Positions 10,036 through 18,999 of a stretch of DNA of 32,729 nucleotides are shown here, piece after piece. Location of the stretch: positions 1 through 32,729 of the forward strand of contig CAJWTC010000010.1 in NCBI GenBank assembly GCA_913046795.1, read 5' to 3'. The notes below the pieces were generated by a model. The model was not told the origin of the DNA. It saw nothing but the letters and a program-made list of their open reading frames with translations, and searched no databases. Positions within the stretch are counted from its first letter, which is position 1; every line of letters starts with the position of its first letter. The DNA comes from an uncultured Flammeovirgaceae bacterium. GTDB taxonomy: Bacteria; Bacteroidota; Bacteroidia; Cytophagales; MED-G16. Both the position numbers and the translations under genes were made by a program.

Positions 10036-11796
10036 ATGAAAAAAATTATTATTATAACCATACTATTAATTGTCTCTAATAATTTAATATCTCAATCACC
10101 CTATTCTAATTTCCTTTCCTATAAAAAGCTTTTTAACGAAAAAAAATATTCTGAACTTATTAATAAAAAATTATCTATTAAAAAATCAGATCAGTTCTAT
10201 CCATATATTGAGTTTTACAGATCTGTAAGTCTCTATAAGATTAATAAAAAAAAAGAATCACTTGACCTTTTTAAAGAGTTAATTAAAGATTATTCTGAAT
10301 GGACACAAATAGAGGAAGTACTTTATTGGGCTATAATAATTGAGTTAGAACTTAATAATATTGATAATGCATTAGACTATTTTTCTAAGATAAAAGATAA
10401 TATTATTTCTGATAATCTCTATAAATATTTTGACCCTGAAATTAATAAAATCTCTTCATTTACAACTTTAAAAAACTGGCGTGAAAAGTACCCTAGAAAT
10501 TTAGTTGTAGCTAAATACTATGGTAGAAAGCTTCTGAAAGAATATCTTGATGATGACGCACTGGATGAAATTAAAAATCTCCTAGAGATAATCCCAAAAA
10601 AAGATTTATTTCTATCTGAGAATAGAAAATTTACTGTTTCGGTTCTCTTGCCGTTTATGTATTCGGGTGATAATAATAATTTTTTTAAAAATAATTCTTT
10701 TGTATTAGATCTTTACTCTGGAATAAAATATGCTTATCAAAACCTTGGTATTGAATCTGAAAATATAATTTTTAAGTCGTTTGATACAAAAAGAGATCTA
10801 GATGTAGTTAGACAAATTATTAGTTCTGGTGAGTTAGATAATACAGATTTAATCATTGGACCTCTTTATGGGAAACCAATTGAGATAATCAAACAATTCT
10901 GTTTGGAAAACAAAATTTTAATGATTAATCCTCTCTCCAGTAATTCAATAATAATAAAGGATAATAATTACTCTCTGCTTTTTCAGCCCTCACTAGAAAC
11001 AATTGCATCAAGTGCTGCCATGTATGCAACAACAAACTATAATTCTAACAAGAATGTCATAATTTTTTATGAGAATAATTTTCAAGATTCTTTAATTGCA
11101 TATAACTATCAAAAACATATTGAGAGAGATAGCTTCAAAGTAATATATTCTAAGTCAGTTTCATTAGAAGATTCTAGGTTAATATTAGACTCTCTATCAA
11201 GTACATATGAAGAGATTTTAAATGATTCTATTTATGATACCTTAAAAAATATCTCTGAATTAGTCATAAAAGATGGTAGGGGTATTGAAGACTTAGATAC
11301 CACATATAAATATCTAGATAAGTTTTATATTGAAAATGATAGTATTGGACACGTATTTGTCTCCTCTAAAAATTCATTATTTGCATCTAATATTGTAAGT
11401 GCAGTAGATATAAGAGAAGACACAATTCCTGTATTAGGGTTCGATCAGTGGTTAGATTATAATGTAATTGCAGTTGACCAATTTGAAAACCTTAAAATTT
11501 CTTTGGTGAGTCCATCTTATCATTACAGAGGTAGTGAGAACTATATTAATATGCAAAATTTTTTCATTAATGAAACGGGAAGGAAATTAACAATGAATTT
11601 CATATACGGTGTTGAGTTAATGAATATGATAATGAAGATCAATTCTGATTATGGTGATTTTTTTCAGTTTGGCATAAGAAATGAAAGTCTTATAGAGGGT
11701 GTAATTAGTAATGGATCATATTTTGGACAGTTTAATGACAACCAGATTGTTCCAATAATAATGATAAAAAACTCAGAAATTAAACTAGAAAATTAA
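10036..11796 (+). CDS. Secreted protein with N-terminal helical-repeat (TPR-like) region and C-terminal type-I periplasmic-binding (ABC substrate-binding/LppC-like) fold
   Basis: ORF listed from 10024, but ATG at 10036 gives a clean signal peptide (MKKIIIITILLIVSNNLISQS). C-terminal half has FTVSVLLPFMYSG...DLYSGIKYAYQNLGIE...TDLIIGPLYGKPIEIIKQFCLENKILMINPLSSNS. Confidence 0.75.
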   Translation: MKKIIIITILLIVSNNLISQSPYSNFLSYKKLFNEKKYSELINKKLSIKKSDQFYPYIEFYRSVSLYKINKKKESLDLFKELIKDYSEWTQIEEVLYWAIIIELELNNIDNALDYFSKIKDNIISDNLYKYFDPEINKISSFTTLKNWREKYPRNLVVAKYYGRKLLKEYLDDDALDEIKNLLEIIPKKDLFLSENRKFTVSVLLPFMYSGDNNNFFKNNSFVLDLYSGIKYAYQNLGIESENIIFKSFDTKRDLDVVRQIISSGELDNTDLIIGPLYGKPIEIIKQFCLENKILMINPLSSNSIIIKDNNYSLLFQPSLETIASSAAMYATTNYNSNKNVIIFYENNFQDSLIAYNYQKHIERDSFKVIYSKSVSLEDSRLILDSLSSTYEEILNDSIYDTLKNISELVIKDGRGIEDLDTTYKYLDKFYIENDSIGHVFVSSKNSLFASNIVSAVDIREDTIPVLGFDQWLDYNVIAVDQFENLKISLVSPSYHYRGSENYINMQNFFINETGRKLTMNFIYGVELMNMIMKINSDYGDFFQFGIRNESLIEGVISNGSYFGQFNDNQIVPIIMIKNSEIKLEN

Positions 11797-13562
11797 TCAA
11801 CTTTAAATTCTAATCTCATCTGGTAAGGATCAAACTTTTTTCCATTAATTAAACTTTTAATAAGCCAATTGTCTAATTGTTTTATTTCAATTATTGATTT
11901 GCTCATTTCCAGAGAGCTGATTATTTTTTCAATATCCGTCTTTTGTTTTGGATATTCTACAATCTGATATTTTTCAACTTCTCCTAAGTCAGATGCAATT
12001 TTAATTGCATCTTCAAGGGATCCAATAACATCAACCAAGTTTAGTTCTTTACTTTCTTGTCCATAATATACTTTACCTCTTCCAAGTAAGTCAACTTCCT
12101 CGGTTGTCATATTTCTACCTTTGGAAACCACATCAAGAAAGTCATCATAGAAATAGTTAACTCCTCTTTGTATAAGGTTTTTCTCATTATTTGATAAAGG
12201 CCTTGCCAAGTCTATTTCACCAATGTTTTCATTAGTTTTTATGTAATCACTTTTAATCTTAATTTTTTCACTAATCAATTCTGATAAATCAGGGAATATG
12301 GCAAATACACCAATAGAACCCACTATTGATCCCTCAGAAGCTATTAAAGTATCGGAAGGCATAGACATATAATAAGCTGCAGATGCACACACATCAGACA
12401 TGTAGGTTATAACAGGTTTTTCTTTTTGTAGTAATTCAATTTCTCTTGTAATTAGATCAGAGGCGTATGCACTTCCTCCTCCAGAATTAAAATAAAGAAT
12501 CACTGATTTTATATTTTTATTTTTTTTAATTTTTTTAATATTATTAATTATAGTTTCAGAAAAAATTCCTTCATCTCCATAACCAGGTAAAACATCACCT
12601 ACTAGATATAAAATAGCTACTTTGTTTTTGTTATATCTATTTACTTTTTCTAAAGAATTTAGATACTTAAGCAATTTTATTTTCTTGTAAGAGCTATCAA
12701 CTTCATTTTTTAAATAATCCGTCATTTGATCTTCATACATTATGCTATCAATAAGATTGTTTTCATATGCATCTGAAGCCAATTCAGTTTGGTAGTTATC
12801 AATCATATACATCAGCATATCTTCTTTTATATTTCTAGATTCTGATATATTATCAAGATAATTTCCCATTCTATAGTCAAGAAGATTCATGTATTGTTTT
12901 TTGTTTTCTTTACTGAAATTATCTCTCACAAAAGGTTCTGCAGCACCCTTAAACTCTCCTGCTCTAAATAATTCTACATTTACCCCAATCTCATCAAACA
13001 GGCTCTTATAAAAGAAAGTTCCTATTCCAAATCCACTTACTGATACAAAACCTGGAGGAGAAATGGCATTGAAGTTTGATATTGATGAGATATAATATGA
13101 TGCCTTAGATTGAATATTAGAGAATGAGTAAATCGGTTTATCTTTTTTAAAACCTTCAAGTATTGAACGTACTTTCTCAACTTTATTAAAGCTTAATGAT
13201 ACATTTTCAACATTCAGATATATTCCTTTTATCTTATCATCATTTTTAGCAGATTCTATTACTCTTTCAAATGTTTGAAGACTTATTTTTTGTTCAAGAT
13301 CCGAATTGTCTATAAGAGGAAGTGGTAGTGGGATATCATTTAAATTAAAATTAAGATCGGATGGTTTTGTGTCTCTATCTCCTATTATACTTAGGTTATT
13401 GATATGAAGAAGAGAATTTTCTTCTACATTAATAACTTCTTCTTGCTCACCTGAAAAGAGAGCTGATAGAAAACTAAATGTTATTATGATAATAAATAAT
13501 CCCAGAAAAAATGAGATTATCCCTTTTATTGTACTTTTTAATATTTCTTTGATAAAGTTCAT
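11793..13562 (-). CDS. sppA: Signal peptide peptidase SppA, 67K type (S49 family)
   Basis: N-terminal TM; GEFKGAAEPFVRD (catalytic Lys region), FNSGGGSAYASDLITREI, SDVCASAAYYMSMPSDTLIASEGSIVGSIGVF (catalytic Ser region). Confidence 0.95.
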   Translation of the reverse strand: MNFIKEILKSTIKGIISFFLGLFIIIITFSFLSALFSGEQEEVINVEENSLLHINNLSIIGDRDTKPSDLNFNLNDIPLPLPLIDNSDLEQKISLQTFERVIESAKNDDKIKGIYLNVENVSLSFNKVEKVRSILEGFKKDKPIYSFSNIQSKASYYISSISNFNAISPPGFVSVSGFGIGTFFYKSLFDEIGVNVELFRAGEFKGAAEPFVRDNFSKENKKQYMNLLDYRMGNYLDNISESRNIKEDMLMYMIDNYQTELASDAYENNLIDSIMYEDQMTDYLKNEVDSSYKKIKLLKYLNSLEKVNRYNKNKVAILYLVGDVLPGYGDEGIFSETIINNIKKIKKNKNIKSVILYFNSGGGSAYASDLITREIELLQKEKPVITYMSDVCASAAYYMSMPSDTLIASEGSIVGSIGVFAIFPDLSELISEKIKIKSDYIKTNENIGEIDLARPLSNNEKNLIQRGVNYFYDDFLDVVSKGRNMTTEEVDLLGRGKVYYGQESKELNLVDVIGSLEDAIKIASDLGEVEKYQIVEYPKQKTDIEKIISSLEMSKSIIEIKQLDNWLIKSLINGKKFDPYQMRLEFKVD

Positions 13563-13565
13563 TAC

Positions 13566-14276
13566 TTATAAATTTAAATTTCTTGCTTTCTCTAAGTCAC
13601 TTTTAGTATCTATACTGAAACTGTCGTAATCAGTAGAATTAAGCTTTATTTTAAAACCATTCTCTAACCACCTTAACTGCTCCAGAGACTCACTTATCTC
13701 ATGTGGTGTAGGCTGTAAATGTACTATTTTTTTAAGAATTGAAGGTTTGTATGAATATATACAGATATGTCTATTATATAAACTAGTATTTCCATATGGT
13801 ATAAGAGATCTTGAGAAATATAATGCTTCGTTATTTATGTTTTTTACAACTTTCATTACTGAATTTTTATTTAAATCATCTGAAAATTTTTCCTGTTTGA
13901 TGAGAGTGCAGATACCGTTCGGTTCTTTACATATTTTTATTAGATCTTCAATTTGTTCTGATTTGATAAATGGCTCATCTCCTTGTATATTTATTATGTA
14001 ATCATATTCTCTATCTATTTTTTTATAGGCCTCATATACTCTTTCTGTTCCATTAATTGGTTTATCAGATGTTTTTATAACGTCTCCATTAAACCCCTTT
14101 ACGTGATCAATTATTTCGTCGTTAGGTGTGGCAATAATGAGGTCGTTTACCTTTTCACATCTGATTGCAGATTCATATACTCTCTGAATCATAGATTTAC
14201 CATTAATATCTTTCAATGGTTTGCCAGGAAGGCGCTTTGACTCCATTCTAGATGGGATTATGCCTAATATTTTCAT
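13566..14276 (-). CDS. kdsB: 3-deoxy-manno-octulosonate cytidylyltransferase (CMP-KDO synthetase)
   Basis: IIPSRMESKRLPGKPLKDINGKSMIQRVYE, NIQGDEPFI, SRSLIPY, SLEQLRWLENGFKI. Confidence 0.97.
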   Translation of the reverse strand: MKILGIIPSRMESKRLPGKPLKDINGKSMIQRVYESAIRCEKVNDLIIATPNDEIIDHVKGFNGDVIKTSDKPINGTERVYEAYKKIDREYDYIINIQGDEPFIKSEQIEDLIKICKEPNGICTLIKQEKFSDDLNKNSVMKVVKNINNEALYFSRSLIPYGNTSLYNRHICIYSYKPSILKKIVHLQPTPHEISESLEQLRWLENGFKIKLNSTDYDSFSIDTKSDLEKARNLNL

Positions 14277-14277
14277 T

Positions 14278-15615
14278 CTAAACTTTTCTGACTTTTAATG
14301 CTGAGCCTTCGTTACCTATAACTTTAATCTTAGAATTCTTCTCAACAAATCCATCAGAAGAAGTTGCATCATAAATAGAATCATCTATAATCACTTTTCC
14401 ACTAGGTCTTAAAATAGTAAATGATTTTCCAATTTTTCCCACAATCTCTTTGGGATAATTATTAGAGATATATCCTTTTTTTGAATCTTGAGTTTCTTCT
14501 AAAGCTATTTTTTTAAAAGCATCTGTGTCAGTAAGTTTTATGCCACCAAAAAGGATAATAATTCCTAATAAAAATATAGATATTAAAACAGATAGGCTTG
14601 CACTAACTATGTCACTAGAGACTACAAAAGTAAAATCAAATAGGTCGTTGTTTAGCATTATAAGAATCAGAGAACTAATAGACGTAAATAATCCTAATAA
14701 CCCAAATACACCGAATCCAGGTATAATAAATACTTCTACTGCTATCAATATAATTCCAAAAAACAGAAGAATTATTTCCCAATTTTCTGCTACTCCATTA
14801 AGGTAATAAGGGATTAGGTACAATAGTAGTGCGGTAATCGATGCAATGATAGGAAAGCCAACACCCGGAGTCTGTAATTCAAAATAAAGTCCTCCAAAAA
14901 TAAGAAGTAATAATATTCCACTAACAAAAGGATTCAAAAATAGTGAAATGATATTTTCTGTTGAGCCTAAGCTGAACTTCGAAATTTCATAATCTTCGAT
15001 ATTTTGTCTCTCAAGTATCTCCTCAACCGAGTTTAATTCTGCGTCACAGAATCCAAATTTAATAGCCTCATTAGTTGAGAAAGTTATTACTTTTCCCTCT
15101 TGAGATACGCTGTCAACTTGGAGGTCTTCATCTACCATACCCTCAGCAATTTTTGGGTCTCTTCCCTTTGCTTCAGCTGTTGATCTCATTATCGATCTCA
15201 TATATGATTGGTATTTGTCTGGTGCTTGTTCGCCATCGCCTGTTACTACTGTTGCAGCACCAATACTTGCACCACTACTCATATATATGCTATCACAAGC
15301 TATTGATATTAAAGCACCAGCGGATGCAGCATCCTTATTAATCCAAACATATATGGGTTTGTCATAATCTAGGATTCTTGTCCTAATATCATCAGCATCA
15401 TTTACAGCTCCTCCATAAGTATCCATTTCAATGATAATAATATCATATTGATTTTTTTTACCTTCTTCTAGGAGAAGTTTTGTATATCGATTAGTTCTTG
15501 GATCAATATTTGCTTTTATTTCTCCTAATAAAATCTTCTTCTTTTCTGACTCTGCCTCACATATTAGTATAGGTGCTATGAATAATATAAAAAGCTTAAA
15601 TATATTTGAATACAT
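14278..15615 (-). CDS. Long-form NfeD family membrane-bound serine protease (ClpP-class protease domain, multi-TM, C-terminal NfeD OB domain)
   Basis: DIIIIEMDTYGGAVNDADDIRTRI, KDAASAGALISIACDSIYMSSGASIGAATVV, multi-TM region, C-terminal VGKIGKSFTILRPSGKVIIDDSIYDATSSDGFVEKNSKIKVI. Confidence 0.93.
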   Translation of the reverse strand: MYSNIFKLFILFIAPILICEAESEKKKILLGEIKANIDPRTNRYTKLLLEEGKKNQYDIIIIEMDTYGGAVNDADDIRTRILDYDKPIYVWINKDAASAGALISIACDSIYMSSGASIGAATVVTGDGEQAPDKYQSYMRSIMRSTAEAKGRDPKIAEGMVDEDLQVDSVSQEGKVITFSTNEAIKFGFCDAELNSVEEILERQNIEDYEISKFSLGSTENIISLFLNPFVSGILLLLIFGGLYFELQTPGVGFPIIASITALLLYLIPYYLNGVAENWEIILLFFGIILIAVEVFIIPGFGVFGLLGLFTSISSLILIMLNNDLFDFTFVVSSDIVSASLSVLISIFLLGIIILFGGIKLTDTDAFKKIALEETQDSKKGYISNNYPKEIVGKIGKSFTILRPSGKVIIDDSIYDATSSDGFVEKNSKIKVIGNEGSALKVRKV

Positions 15616-15629
15616 TTATTTAAAAATTT

Positions 15630-16169
15630 ATGAATATAAAGTTATTAAAAAAAGGTTTAATTTTTTTTCTTATTTTTCTAAATGGTAAACTTTCTTACGC
15701 ACAGGAATATCATATTGTAAAAAAAGGAGAGACTTTATTTTCAATTTCTAAATTACACGAACTTCCTATAGATACATTGACATCTATTAATGATTTAATA
15801 AATAATAGTTTATCTATTGGACAAAAACTTTTAATTCAGAGGAAAGTAATCCAGGTCGAAGATAAATCTGAAAAAAATAAATCTATTACAATTGTAGAGG
15901 AAGGCTTTGCATCTAGTATTGGGGAAGAGTCATCGGGGGATAAATATTTAGCACTACATAAGTCAGCTAAAGTTGGTACAATCATCTTTGTAAAAAATCA
16001 GATGAATGAGAATATGGTAATAGTAAGAGTTATTGGAAAATTACCAGAAACTGGAGAAAATGATAAGGTAAATATTAAGCTTTCTCTTGCAGCATTTCAA
16101 AAGTTGAATGCAGTAGATAATATAATTCCTATAGAAATGACTTATGTTTATGAAGAAAAAAAAAATTAG
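15630..16169 (+). CDS. Secreted LysM-domain protein with C-terminal double-psi-beta-barrel (RlpA-like) domain
   Basis: Signal peptide; LysM YHIVKKGETLFSISKLHELPIDTLTSINDLINNSLSIGQKLLI; C-terminal YLALHKSAKVGTIIFVKNQMNENMVIVRVIGKLPETGENDKVNIKLSLAAFQKL. Confidence 0.82.
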   Translation: MNIKLLKKGLIFFLIFLNGKLSYAQEYHIVKKGETLFSISKLHELPIDTLTSINDLINNSLSIGQKLLIQRKVIQVEDKSEKNKSITIVEEGFASSIGEESSGDKYLALHKSAKVGTIIFVKNQMNENMVIVRVIGKLPETGENDKVNIKLSLAAFQKLNAVDNIIPIEMTYVYEEKKN

Positions 16170-16171
16170 TG

Positions 16172-16201
16172 TTGTAATTAAGAATTTTAGTTTTATATTG
16201 C
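16172..16201 (+). promoter_or_regulatory. Putative Bacteroidota-type promoter for the cold-shock gene (TTG-N19-TATATTGC)
   Basis: TTG at 16172-16174 and TATATTG(C) at 16194-16201 with a 19-nt spacer; resembles the -33 TTTG / -7 TAnnTTTG consensus; ATG at 16220. Confidence 0.55.
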
Positions 16202-16219
16202 GAGCTAATTATATAAAAT

Positions 16220-16414
16220 ATGAGTACAGGTAAAGTAAAATTTTTCAATCCAACTAAAGGTTACGGTTTCATAGTAGAAGACGGATCTGAAGTTGAACAT
16301 TTTGTTCATTCAACTGGTCTTATCGATCAAATTGACGAGGGAGATTCTGTTGAATTCGAATTAGTAGAAGGAAAAAAAGGTAAGATTGCTGGGAACGTTA
16401 AGAAAATTTCTTAA
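16220..16414 (+). CDS. Cold-shock domain protein (CspA family)
   Basis: MSTGKVKFFNPTKGYGFIVEDG...VEHFVHSTGL, 64 aa. Confidence 0.95.
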   Translation: MSTGKVKFFNPTKGYGFIVEDGSEVEHFVHSTGLIDQIDEGDSVEFELVEGKKGKIAGNVKKIS

Positions 16415-17055
16415 GTAAATTTTTCACCCCATTTTTCAGGATCTATTCTCCATTCTCTGAGACTATCAGCGTCCGCATTGTTTATATATTTATTCTCTAA
16501 TGCTACGCTAATTAAGTCATCATAATTAAATAGACTTTCTGATTTACATTTCGTTTTTTCAAAGTTTTCTAAGGATATATTAAATCCGTAAGAAAATATT
16601 GAGATAACACATAATATATCAGCATTTCTCTCTCTCAGTGCCTCAACTGCTTTGATAGAACTTCCGCCTGTCGATATTAGGTCTTCAATTAGAATTATTT
16701 TTTTATTTTCGTCAAGCTTCCCTTCAATCATATTTTTCATTCCGTGAGACTTAGGTTTAGACCTAACATAAACGAAAGGTTTTTGTAAATTATCAGCAAC
16801 CAAAGCACCTTGTGGAATACCTGCAGTAGCAACACCCGCAATCACATCAACATTTTTATATTCTTTTTTAATTAAGGTAGATAAATGTTCTTTAATCTCT
16901 GACCTAATATTAGGATATGATAAAGAGACTCTATTATCAAAATATATAGGAGATTTCCATCCAGAAGCCCATGTGAAAGGCTTCTTAGTTTGTATTTTAA
17001 TTGAATTAATTTTTAATAATTCATATAATAGTTCATAAGATTCCATATAAAACAA
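16411..17055 (-). CDS. pyrE: Orotate phosphoribosyltransferase
   Basis: PFTWASGWKSPIYFDNR, DVIAGVATAGIPQGALVAD, KIILIEDLISTGGSSIKAVEALR. Confidence 0.97.
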   Translation of the reverse strand: MFYMESYELLYELLKINSIKIQTKKPFTWASGWKSPIYFDNRVSLSYPNIRSEIKEHLSTLIKKEYKNVDVIAGVATAGIPQGALVADNLQKPFVYVRSKPKSHGMKNMIEGKLDENKKIILIEDLISTGGSSIKAVEALRERNADILCVISIFSYGFNISLENFEKTKCKSESLFNYDDLISVALENKYINNADADSLREWRIDPEKWGEKFT

Positions 17056-17101
17056 AACTAAGCTTTAATTTAGTATTATATAAAAAGTTTTTAATAATAT
17101 A

Positions 17102-17782
17102 ATGAAAACCATTTTTGTAAATGACATCCCAATTAGTTTTAAAAAACTTAATAATTTAAGGTTCAGAAAAGAAGATTTTGACACACATGTCGATGGCTCA
17201 TCAGGAATTGTTCCATTAAAGTTATTTTCAAGAGTATTAATATATGATTCTACTATAGAAACTATAGTTGATCTCTTAAAGAAAATGACAAAAAAAAAAT
17301 TTAAAAAAATTTACTCTATTACAATTACATTAAAACATTATAAAAATGTTTTAAGGGAAGTAAAGAAAATGTTTAAGGTAGTAAAAGCTGGAGGTGGTGT
17401 AGTTAAAAATGAGGATGGAAAAATTCTTTTTATATATAGACTTAAGAAATGGGATTTACCTAAGGGCAAGAAGGAGAAAGGCGAATCAATTAGAGAATGT
17501 GCTAAGAGAGAAGTTGAGGAGGAGACAATGGTTAAGGTTGAATGTTATCAAAAAATAATATCAACTTGGCATACTTACACAAAAAATAAAAAGTTTATAC
17601 TTAAAAAAACTTCTTGGTTTATTATGAAATCCTTAGATGATTCTAAGATGAAGCCTCAAAAAAAGGAGAAAATAGAAAAAGTTGAGTGGATGAGAGAGGA
17701 TGCTATTAAAGAAATTCTATTAAATTCTTACAGAACATTAAATCACCTAATGAATAGGTACAATAAAATTACCTTAGAATAA
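17102..17782 (+). CDS. NUDIX hydrolase with an N-terminal extension
   Basis: Nudix box GKKEKGESIRECAKREVEEETMVKV within WDLPKGKKEKGESI... Confidence 0.92.
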   Translation: MKTIFVNDIPISFKKLNNLRFRKEDFDTHVDGSSGIVPLKLFSRVLIYDSTIETIVDLLKKMTKKKFKKIYSITITLKHYKNVLREVKKMFKVVKAGGGVVKNEDGKILFIYRLKKWDLPKGKKEKGESIRECAKREVEEETMVKVECYQKIISTWHTYTKNKKFILKKTSWFIMKSLDDSKMKPQKKEKIEKVEWMREDAIKEILLNSYRTLNHLMNRYNKITLE

Positions 17783-17784
17783 AA

Positions 17785-18999
17785 TTATATTTCAGATAAA
17801 GCCTTAATAGTTTTATCAATTTCATATGACTGATTATAAACAGAAATCCCTAACCTTGTAACGCCTCCCTTTTTTTCTAGTCCTAATTTTTGAATTGCTT
17901 TAAGAGCATAAAAATGACCATCCCAAGCACATATGTTATGTCTAGCTAATTCTCTACATATTTCATTTGCTGATTTAGATTTATGAATAAAGGATACTGT
18001 AGGTGTCCTCTTCCTTGAAGAGAAATCAGGGCCAATAATTTGAATATTTTTTAATTTATTAAGCCCTTCAAATAGTTGTGATGCTAGGGTGAATTCATGA
18101 TGACTTAATTTTTTATAGGAATCGATAATTTTCTCTCTATAGTTAGTGCCTATTCCTAGTTCGGATATGAAATCAATTGCTTTTGAAACACCGTGACATG
18201 CTGCATGATTTAGTGTACCTGTTTCTATTCTATAAGGAGCATTTTGATCTTGAACAATTAGTCTGTCAGTATCTAATTTATCTAAAAGTCCAGGTCTAGA
18301 ATATAAAAAACTCATATGGGGCCCATAAAATTTATATGCTGAACACAATAAAAAGTCACAATCTAATTTTTTTACATCTATTGAAAAATGTGGAGCATAA
18401 TGAACCGCATCAAGAAGAAACAAACATTTATATTTTATGACTATATCTCTAATTCTGTCAATTTTATTCATTGTTCCTAATGCATTAGAGGACATACCCA
18501 CAGCTACCATTACTGTCTTATCATTAATTTTTTTAGAGAAGTCATCATAATCAAGCTCACCATTTGGCATCAACTCAATTTCAATTATTTTTACTCCAAT
18601 ATCTTCAAGTGTTTTCCAGGGCCCTCTATTTGCCTCGTGGTCTAATTCTGATATTATTAATTCATCACCTTCATTAAATATTTTTGATAGGCACCTAGCT
18701 AGACTAAAGTTTAGACTTGTCATATTCTGACCTATTGAAATGCATTTCCCGTCTTCGGCACCTAGAAGAGAAGCAGCTTTAGATCTCAATTCTCCCATAA
18801 TTCTATCAGTCTCTATACTGGTAATAAATTCTCCATGAGTATTTGCGTTATATTTTTTATAATAATTAGATATACCATTTATTACATTTGATGGAACTTG
18901 AGTTCCTCCAGGCCCGTCTAAGTATATTATATCATTTCCATTAGAATCTTTTAAATTTAATGACGGAAATTTTTCTCTAATTTTATTTATATCTAGCAT
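17785..18999 (-). CDS. Class V aminotransferase fold PLP enzyme, cysteine-desulfurase-like subfamily
   Basis: YLDGPGGTQVPSNVI, GQNMTSLNFSLARCL, ELDHEANRGPW, FLLDAVHYAPHFSIDV, LLCSAYKFYGPHMSFLY (PLP Lys region). Confidence 0.9.
   Translation of the reverse strand: MLDINKIREKFPSLNLKDSNGNDIIYLDGPGGTQVPSNVINGISNYYKKYNANTHGEFITSIETDRIMGELRSKAASLLGAEDGKCISIGQNMTSLNFSLARCLSKIFNEGDELIISELDHEANRGPWKTLEDIGVKIIEIELMPNGELDYDDFSKKINDKTVMVAVGMSSNALGTMNKIDRIRDIVIKYKCLFLLDAVHYAPHFSIDVKKLDCDFLLCSAYKFYGPHMSFLYSRPGLLDKLDTDRLIVQDQNAPYRIETGTLNHAACHGVSKAIDFISELGIGTNYREKIIDSYKKLSHHEFTLASQLFEGLNKLKNIQIIGPDFSSRKRTPTVSFIHKSKSANEICRELARHNICAWDGHFYALKAIQKLGLEKKGGVTRLGISVYNQSYEIDKTIKALSEI

Noticed and set aside
15075-15341. 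Leu-rich 88-aa plus-strand ORF antisense to nfeD
   Set aside because: Composition reflects the complement of nfeD codons; fully nested in a well-supported gene
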